Made by a program: the position numbers and the translations under genes. Below, in pieces: positions 57,111 through 64,000 of a DNA stretch of 64,000 nt; position 1 is the first letter of the stretch; every line of letters begins with the position of its first letter. This DNA comes from Rutpela maculata (taxonomy: Eukaryota; Arthropoda; Insecta; Coleoptera; Cerambycidae), in NCBI GenBank assembly GCA_936432065.2, contig OW386292.2:105915829-105979828 (forward strand). Reading direction: 5' to 3'. The notes beneath the pieces are model-generated. The model did no database searches, had not been told where the DNA came from, and saw nothing but the letters and a program-made list of their open reading frames with translations.

Positions 57111-58030
57111 AAAGAATAAGGTAAAAACAGTGTATGAGTATATAGTTTCTTCATTATTGTGTAATATTTACTAATGGGCGTCGTCGGCAAAAAATTGTCT
57201 AAGGTCGTCAAAATTTAAGATACTAAAATCTTGATAAAAAAATTATTTGACGGCTAATTATAAACTAAATTGGAAAAAAACAAAAAAATCTAAATTAAAT
57301 TTATTTATATACGAAACAATTTACATATTGTTATTAAAATTATTACATACAATATTTATATGAACGTTTTAAATTTAAACTGAACTATTTATTTACTAAT
57401 CGCTGTCGCTATCAGAGTGTGTAGAATCCTCTACAAAGTAATCATCTTTGTCATATTTGTTGGATAAATTACTAACACTTTGAGGTTGTGATGGAATTCT
57501 CGGACAGTCTAAAAAACTTTACCTCAGCTGGCATCGACCCAGAAGATTTGCGTGGAAGCTCTCTGTAACTGTTTATCACATTCTAATTAGATCTTTATTT
57601 GTGGCAGTACGGGATTTTTTTCTGAGTATAAAATTCTTTGAAGCGCCACAATCCTTATTGCGGGCCTCTTGAGCCTCTTCAAATAACTGACCTATAGGCA
57701 ATTGGCTACATTCTATTATTTCGTTACTGTGTACAAGAAGTTTGTGAACTGGTACGGGCATATAATACCAAGGATAGAGAGTTAAATATAATGACTTAGT
57801 TTCAGCTACATATTTTTGAAATTCCACAGTTTTTATGTCATACCCAGACGACAACTCTTGTAGAATAACACCAAACCGTTTTATTAGGTTTTCATCTAAC
57901 CCCGTAATTTCTGCACTCTTTTGTGGATTTTTGAAAAATATTCGAGCCGTGTTGCCATCATTTGTAGAGCCAAACCCTGGTTTTGGCATATCTACTAGAA
58001 GGCCCATCTCTGCCTTAAATCGATTCTATA

Positions 58031-59394
58031 CCGGGTGACACAGGAGGTATGTAACACCCCGTAGCATGTTTATTTAAAAAGATACTATTTTGAAATTTGG
58101 TAGACTTATATAATGGATTGTCCTTTTTTTGGTACAAACAAGAAATGTTTTCCACTTCCGGTTTCACCGGAAGTGACATCTACTTCGTAAATGACACCCT
58201 GTATATATTTTTTTCCTATCTGATTCTACTTAAATTTCTCATTTCAACTATGTATACCAAGATGACATTCGTTTGTAAAATGACTGCTGAAAACCATTTT
58301 ATTGCACTGTCAAGTTGGCTATGGAATGAAATGTGGCGGTAATTAATGCTTAATGTGCTGCGATATCAAAAGAACCCTGGTACACAATTTTGTGTTTCAT
58401 ATTTGTTTTGTTCTAATCAGTAGCCGAAGAGACTTTGTAGAATTTTTATATTAAATAAAAATCTCTAGACTAAATCCCCGAAATCATAAAAACTAAGATA
58501 GAAACACTAATTTTAAATTTGACCCATTTGTAAAATATTTATTCATCTTTCACTTTTACCCAATACAATTCATTGTTATGTCTTCTGATTTTGCTTGCTT
58601 TTAAATAAAATTGTTTTCGAAGAATCTCAAAATGCTGGCCATTATTTTCCCTGCAGCGTCGAATTCTTGTAACCAGTACCTCTAAGCACATTTTCTAATT
58701 GCAATTCAGTAAACTCATTTATTGCTAACCTAACTCTCATTTTTAAGTCTTCCCTATTTTGCAGTGGAATTTTATAAACCATTTGCATGAGATGGCCCCA
58801 TATGAAAAAATCAAGTGGCGTAAAATCCGGACACCTCGGGGGCCATTTAATTGGTAAAAGTGAAATATGAATAAATATTTTACAAATGGATAAAATTTAA
58901 AATTAGTGTTTCTATCTTAGTTTTTGTGATTTCGTGGATTTAGTCTAGAGATTTTTCTTTAATATAAAAATTGTACAAAGTCTCTTCAGCTATTGATTAG
59001 AACAAAACAAATATGAAACACAAAATTGTGTACCACGGTTCTTTTGATATTGCAGCACACTTAAGCATTAATTACCGCTACATTTCATACCATAGCCAAC
59101 TTGACTTAATGCAATAAAATCGTTTTCAGTAGCCATTTTAAAAATGAATGCCACCTTGCTATACATAGTTGAAAAGAGGAATTTAAGGAGAACCAGATAG
59201 GAAAAAAATATTTACACGGTGCCATTTAAAATAACAAAGTAGATGTCACTTCCGGTGAAACCGGAAGTGGAAAAAATTTCTTGTTTGTACTAAAAAAAGG
59301 ACAATCACACATTATGTAGGTATACCAAATTTCAAAATAATATCTTTTTAAATAAACATGCTACGGGGTGTTACATATCTCCTGTGTCACCCGG
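58031..59394. mobile_element. Mariner-related foldback transposon FB-D
   Basis: CCGGGTGACACAGGAG at 58031 and its complement ending at 59394 are flanked by TA on each side (58029-58030 and 59395-59396). The arms are about 530 bp and match throughout ('acaccccgtagcatgttta', 'acttccggtttcaccggaag', 'agagactttgta' and others). The ~300-bp loop encodes the end of a mariner-type transposase. It is inserted in the multicopy ORF. Arms are diverged by small indels, so the element is not recent. Confidence 0.9.
58642..58852 (-). pseudogene. Mariner-type transposase C terminus in FB-D loop
   Basis: About 69 codons, open to a TAA: WPPRCPDFTPLDFFIWGHLM, then EDLKMRVRLAINEFTELQL. 'PDLTPLDFFLWG' is the signature preceding and including the last catalytic Asp of mariner-like (DDE/D) transposases. 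The first two catalytic Asp residues are absent. The fragment ends where the arms begin. Confidence 0.8.
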
Positions 59395-60498
59395 TATATC
59401 CGATTTCCTTTTTTTCATATCAGCTTTGTCATGTTCAGTTTTTACCTGCCATTTTCTTATATTAATCTGATAACCGATATGCTGCAAGCACTCAAAAGTT
59501 CTTATCCAAGCATGTAAAGTAAATATACCAAGACCATAATTTTCTGGTTTATCTTATAATTTGTGGAATCTAAATTCATTGTTTTAGGCGTGGGTCCACA
59601 AATGTAGCAGTTTGACTAGATGAAGTTTCAGTTAAAGAATTGCAAATTTTTCCGTCCACCATGGTTAACATCTGATGATGGACAGTTATTTCTGAACCTT
59701 CCACATTTACCTTCGTAGATTTTAAACTAGCAATTTGGTTTTGAATTACTTGAGTTTCATTACGTGTCATTTGGCTACTTTCTTTAGAAAATAGAAATTT
59801 TGTTGGTCGACAAAATCTTGTTGATGATGTTCTTGTATTCTACCAAGCGTATATATTTATCTATCGGATGCATTTTAATGGGCACAAAAGTAAAAATAAA
59901 CAAGTATTCATCATCATTATTTGGGTCCGAAAATTTCTGCTTATAGCGACTATGCCCCGAACTTCCATCTTACTTACCATTTACTAATTAGCTTGAAATT
60001 AGTAGCACTTAATGAGAGCAAGTGTTTTATTACAGTTTTTTGGACCATAACGAGTCGTTGAACAGTTAAATCTAATACGACCTGAAGTGATATTTCGGCA
60101 CTAATTTCAGTTATCGTCACAAATTCTTCGGATGTACAACAAGCTGACTTTGCCTTTTGTATGGTATAATAAGAAGGGTACAAAAAGTGACCTGCTTCCA
60201 TGGCTCGTTTCCTCATTAATTTATACGAATGTGTCGTTAATTTACAGTCGACAAACAAAGCAAGTGCTTCTTCGGGAATATATATATATACTCGCAGATC
60301 AGTTTCAAAACTTTTTGTGGACGACCACCTCGTGTTGCCCCAGAAGAAGATGGCTGTATAACACTATAAGTAATTACTAACATCTCTATGTCATTACCAT
60401 TAAGCCAGTTTTCATATTTTGTTTCAAAAAGATCTAATTTCGATCACTTATTTTGAACGAAAAACTTTTTATACTTGCTTTTAGACTGTTTTGCCATT

Positions 60499-61220
60499 TT
60501 CGGGCAGATCATCTATCTTAAATTTGTAAATCACAACCTTTAGAAGCTCTTCATTACGACTACTTGTATCGTAGGCACGGCAGATATTAAAAAAACTCCC
60601 TTCTAGGCAATTTGTATATCGTCTCTAAAAAAAATAAAATTTTAGCTTATCGCAAAAATGCGCAAAAGCATTTTTGTGTAATCAAAAACTACATCCGAGA
60701 ATATTATTTAGGTATTATGCAACTCACAACTTACACACTTTTTATTTATTATGAAAATACCTACTTTCTGTATATTGTTGCCCTACATATTTAACTGTAA
60801 AAAATGAGCTAAAAATAACTCTGGTACAATCTGGGACAAATAGAGTTTCGGCCTACAGAAATTCGGCTTTTAAAATTTTAAGAGTGAAAATATATTCCCA
60901 TGTTTTAAAACAGGATATTTTAAATAGATAATAGTAGTTTTATTTATTGAAACGCCTATTGAAAATAATTGAGGCTTACCTGTAGTTACTGTATCCATTG
61001 TGACTTTTTACACCAGAATAATTTGTTCAAAAATATGCACTGTACACATACAACACCTTGCACTGCCAAATAGGGACTGAACAGGTACCGAATTATTTAT
61101 GGTCACTTCAAGTACCTGCGTATTTATAATAAATTATGTCACGAGGATAATTCACCGGATTTAAACTACCTGATGTATGCCTCACGAGAGGATCTAATGA
61201 TTTTTACCTGACACTAAAAT
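60499..61220. other. No gene recognised
   Basis: AT-rich unique sequence; a 60-codon ORF (60612-60794) has no motif. Confidence 0.4.
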
Positions 61221-61262
61221 GAGTTTTGTCCACCTAGTTCTTGGAAACGGTTCACTGTGCAA
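61220..61262 (-). repeat. Inverted copy of LINE 3' end
   Basis: 'tttgtccacctagttcttgg' and 'cggttcactgtg' are the reverse complement of 57058-57098 in the LINE tail. A short shared 3' end, so another truncated copy or a SINE using the same tail. Confidence 0.6.
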
Positions 61263-61329
61263 CGCGGCAACATATCTCAGACCAGAAGAGGCAGAAATCC
61301 AGAACCAAAATTACAAAAAGGGAGCTTAA

Positions 61330-61550
61330 ACGCTCCCTCACGACACAATGCGGTAACGCATCTCACAAATACCTACATCCCCCATCCCACATTCCTTTAC
61401 CATGCGCCATGTAGTCCCGCTGTTGGCAACAAGCATGACCTTAGTCCAACCCAGCGTGGAGGTAGCAGGCCCAGCTGTATAACCCCTGGGAGTGGCAGCA
61501 ATCCCTACCGCACGCTGGTAAATCAATCAATAAATCAATCAATACATAGC
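61330..61550. mobile_element. SINE-like sequence with (TCAA)-rich tail
   Basis: A GC-richer stretch ends in 'aatcaatcaataaatcaatcaat', a simple tail like that of many SINEs. The 5' part does not give me clear tRNA A and B boxes. Its proximity to the LINE-end match at 61220-61262 fits a SINE borrowing a LINE tail, but this is weak. Confidence 0.35.
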
Positions 61551-61625
61551 AATTTTACAAATAAACAAAATAATAATTACAGATTCTGGACCTGGTTGGT
61601 AAAACCTTATACCACTAAATAACCA

Positions 61626-61692
61626 AAGGCGACGGGGACGCATCTCAAGGCGACGAGGACACATCACTCAAGGCGACGGGGACGCATCACTA
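61626..61692. repeat. Three ~22-bp tandem units
   Basis: 'aaggcgacggggacgcatct', 'aaggcgacgaggacacatca' and 'aaggcgacggggacgcatca' follow one another with small length differences. GC-rich compared with its surroundings. Confidence 0.85.
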
Positions 61693-62011
61693 TCAGAAGA
61701 GCACAAGGCCATGAAGCCCGACTAGTTTCTCAGTAATCTCGGTTCCGGGCAAGCACGACAGACAAAATCTTAAGTTGCTATCTTCATCAGAAGTTTACTA
61801 TTACTAATATTTTGCATAAACACAATAAATACTTACTTCATTCCTGAGTACAAAACACACTAAGTTTTGCAGTTGAGCATTGTATCAGCTGCAACGCTTC
61901 TAGTACTACTGAATTCTAGACCAGCACGCACGCGTTATTTGGAAAACATCACAATTTTCGTTACAGTGTAAAGCCGCTGCTACACCATGTGTTAGTCCTG
62001 GGCAATGTTTG

Positions 62012-62115
62012 TGAAACATCGATGTTAAGCATCGATGTTGGATCGAAGACCGCCATCGATGTAGGAAGAATATCGGTAAAAAAAAAATCGATGTATAATA
62101 AACATCGATGTTACT
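62012..62115. repeat. Cluster of CATCGATG words, hAT-end-like
   Basis: 'catcgatg' occurs at about 62017, 62030, 62053 and 62102, with 'atcgatg' at 62087, in 100 bp. Minus-strand CAGTAACATCGATG at about 62116 resembles a hAT terminus with subterminal repeats. It lies 350 bp beyond the hAT terminal exon on the same (minus) strand, where the 3' end of that element would be. Confidence 0.55.
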
Positions 62116-62299
62116 GTATTGTTTGGATTTGGAATTGCCAAAGCAAATTGCACAATGGGATTGTAAATTAAAATACATATACAGATCATAATAAATAAAA
62201 AAGTGTGTAAGTTGTGATTTGTATAATATCTAAATAATATTCTCTAATCAAAATACATATGTTTTTTGCAAGTATGTAATTTGAAATAGGCACCTGTAC

Positions 62300-62300
62300 A

Positions 62301-62375
<75 letters not shown>
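62300..62375. repeat. (AAT)n microsatellite
   Basis: About 25 AAT units. The Ile-rich minus-strand ORF over it is an artefact. Confidence 0.97.
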
Positions 62376-62377
<2 letters not shown>

Positions 62378-62449
62378 TATAATGCAATGATAAACTAGAA
62401 CTGATGTCCTGATTCTTAAAAACTTTAGGCATTTACTGCATTTTAAAAA

Positions 62450-62785
62450 GTTATAGGTCCCAAATTTTTTTATCTATGAATTGTGGAAAAAGAAATTGAG
62501 ATAGTCGTTTACCTTGCAAACTAACCCAAACTCACCCGCCTTGGAAAATAAACGTTCGGCTGGTACGATGTAGCCAGAAATAACAGCATTTTTGAGGCAA
62601 GAGGTGCTAAATCAGGATACATGATGTTGCCACCATTCTAATGGGTTGATTTCAAGGGGCTCCATAGGACTTTTTAAATAAATGGCGGTTTCTGATTTAC
62701 CGTTTTCTGCACTTGTTCCTGCAGCATTTGTTGCTTTTCCGTTACTAAACATTTGTGATCTGCCCATAAACTGAATTTATTTGGT
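62450..62785 (-). pseudogene. hAT transposase terminal exon
   Basis: On the minus strand a 3' splice site (pyrimidine run then TTTTACAG) at about 62786 precedes EPNKFSLWADHKCLVTEKQQ. The reading shifts frame near 62675 and continues LEINPLEWWQHHVS and IVPAERLFSKAGEF, the hAT dimerisation domain ('NPLEWW', 'VPSERxFSxAG'). It decays by about 62500. hAT transposases need this C terminus for dimerisation. Upstream exons are not found in the remaining 1.2 kb. Confidence 0.8.
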
Positions 62786-62825
62786 TCTGTAAAAGAAAAA
62801 AGAATTCTTATAAATAATTTTAATT

Positions 62826-62973
62826 GAAATAGGCATACTACATAGTGATGATCATCTCGGGTGAAGCGCTTCATTTAATTAAGATCGAACTTCACTTAGG
62901 TAAGTTCGTTTGTTCTTTTAATTATATTCGCGCTTCGCCCTCTATGATCATCACTATGTAGTATGCCTATTTC
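62826..62973. mobile_element. 148-bp hairpin MITE
   Basis: GAAATAGGCATACTACATAG at 62826 is mirrored perfectly by the end at 62973, extending through 'tgatgatcat' and, after a short mismatch, 'gaagcgc'/'gcgcttc'. At least 30 bp of perfect terminal inverted repeat. It lies just upstream of the hAT exon's splice acceptor, that is, within the presumed intron. Confidence 0.85.
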
Positions 62974-63655
62974 ATGCTAAGGTGCCACAAATTTTAAAGA
63001 ACTCTAACTTACCGTCCTTTCCTACTTTACTTCCGCACCCGACAGAGCCATCTGATGAAGTTTTAGACCCGAGGGAGCTACTAATAGTTAGGCGGATTTC
63101 AGTAAAAATTGTGCTATTAATGAAGAAAGCATGAAACTTTCAGGGATTGCTCTGTATACAATTCTAAGTATTTGAAAATAAGGAGCCCTTCAATATGTCA
63201 CAAAATAATAAAATGGCTGCCATTTAAAATTGGCACCTACTCGCTCGTGTAATACGTTGACTATCTTAGCTCCTATTTTACTGATTTTATTAATGTTTTT
63301 AAATTATAGTAGCTCTTTTATGGAACTTTATTTTTTGTTATTAGAACTTTCTTCCTATGTTTAGAAGTTTGATAGATAAATCCAGAAATAGAGAAAAATC
63401 TAAAATCTGTTATCTAGTTTTTACGAATTCGCTGTTAAACTGTTAGAAAAAAAAGTTTAAAATAATATAAGTATAATTTTAGTATCTTTCACCTGTTAAA
63501 AAAAGTTACTGTGATATTGGCTACAACAGAGTTGTTAGACATTTGGTAATGCAACGTAATGATAACTAATAATATTTGAGTATCAGTAGTCCAAAAATAA
63601 AATTACATTTATTTAATGCAAATAATTATTTTCGGTGAAAAATGTATACATGTGA
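62974..63655. other. No gene recognised
   Basis: AT-rich; no domain or repeat identified. Confidence 0.4.
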
Positions 63656-63660
63656 CAGAC

Positions 63661-63987
63661 TTAGTTCTCACAATTGCCCTCACACTTACACATTGATGTA
63701 TAATGAATATGACAACTCACGCATTTGCAATACCCTGTACATATTTTATGTGTACACCAACCTATTGTACCAGCCTCCCATCTCCATTCTGTAGGTGAAG
63801 GTATCACTGACTGTTTAATGTTTGTTTGCTTGCCCCCAAACATGTCCAGCCCGATAGTCTGCTCTCTTAATAAGCAATAGAAGTGCATCTCGTGTAGGGG
63901 GCATTCCTTTGAGTGCACGATTTTTTTGTATAAAAATGTACCGCCTAGCACCATTACATCAGTTTCTGAACATATTTGATTATACAT
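63661..63987 (-). pseudogene. Cys-rich fragment of multicopy arthropod family
   Basis: 108 codons ending SPTEWRWEAGTIGW, then CTGYCKCVSCHIHYTSMCKC with further Cys and a CEN terminus. The 'P.eWgW ... C.C...C....C.C......C..C.G.C.N' pattern is how the uncharacterised arthropod family whose middle part lies at 12030-12470 usually ends. The Cys spacing suggests metal binding. Upstream sequence leaves the window. Confidence 0.4.
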
Positions 63988-64000
63988 TATAATTACAGAG

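Larger units (their letters stand above)
57380..60498 (-). pseudogene. Multicopy insect ORF interrupted by foldback
   Basis: Minus-strand segments tile one protein: 60498-60290 (KMAKQSKSKYKKFFVQNK, ENWLNGNDIEML); 60258-59974 (SYKLMRKRAMEAGHFLYPSY, ITEISAEISLQVVLDLTVQR); 59770-59576 (TMVDGKICNSLTETSSSQT); 59500-59400 (LHAWIRTFECLQHIGYQINI); then, after a 1364-bp insertion, 58030-57576 (LLVDMPKPGFGSTNDGNTAR, LYPWYYMPVPVHKLL, IGQLFEEAQEARNKD) and an acidic C terminus to about 57400. I recognise this as an uncharacterised, very high-copy insect family, probably mobile; its biochemical role is not known to me. Besides the insertion there are several stops and frameshifts. Confidence 0.65.

Overview
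This window reads as a transposon-dense, intron-bearing, AT-rich animal genome, almost certainly an insect (the repeat and transposase families resemble those of beetles and true bugs; a leaf-beetle-like genome is a guess, not a demonstration). I found no intact host gene, rRNA, tRNA or CRISPR. Nearly all recognisable coding sequence comes from mobile elements, mostly broken by stops, frameshifts, truncation or later insertions.

Layout. 1-957 is a foldback element. 1.5-2.7 kb is a Penelope-like reverse transcriptase fragment cut off at its GIY-YIG domain by an I/LOA-type LINE (2.7-4.85 kb). 4.9-8.8 kb is mostly non-coding, with a 188-bp tandem repeat. 8.8-9.8 kb (minus) holds a decayed RING-finger ORF and an unrecognised ORF that may be viral or mobile. 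9.8-11.95 kb (minus) is a CR1/L2-like LINE lacking its RT. 12.0-13.6 kb has a fragment of a multicopy arthropod gene and an inverted pair of a dispersed repeat. 14.3-21.9 kb is a complete, young, LTR-bounded Osvaldo-like Ty3/gypsy element on the minus strand, inserted in a (TA)n array and missing RT, RNase H and integrase. 22.4-25.0 kb is a broken spliced gene carrying a 2.0-kb foldback. 25.9-26.6 kb is a third foldback, and 26.6-27.8 kb a 5'-truncated R1-like LINE with a clear 12-bp target duplication. 29.6-33.6 kb is a second LTR element (minus), also with RT, RNase H and the integrase core deleted. 34.3-39.4 kb is a mosaic of piggyBac-like, pogo-like, PHD/Ulp1-like and YqaJ-like remains. 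39.5-44.3 kb is a 5'-truncated gypsy pol with a long 3' LTR. 44.7-48.8 kb is a pogo-type DNA transposon with TIRs and TA duplication. 49.8-55.7 kb contains P/THAP9-like, unknown and DUF7869-like transposase remains, the last with a 67-bp intron and one nonsense codon. 56.3-57.1 kb is a LINE tail. 57.4-60.5 kb is a multicopy insect ORF interrupted by a mariner-related foldback. 61-64 kb holds SINE-like sequence, a hAT terminal exon and a Cys-rich fragment.

The strongest unusual themes are: (i) two unrelated LTR elements that kept Gag/protease and LTRs but lost RT-RNase H-integrase, with nearly identical LTR pairs; (ii) several foldback elements sharing a core around TTTTTnGGTCGCTGAA; (iii) a mariner-related hairpin transposon with about 0.5-kb arms and a transposase tail in the loop.
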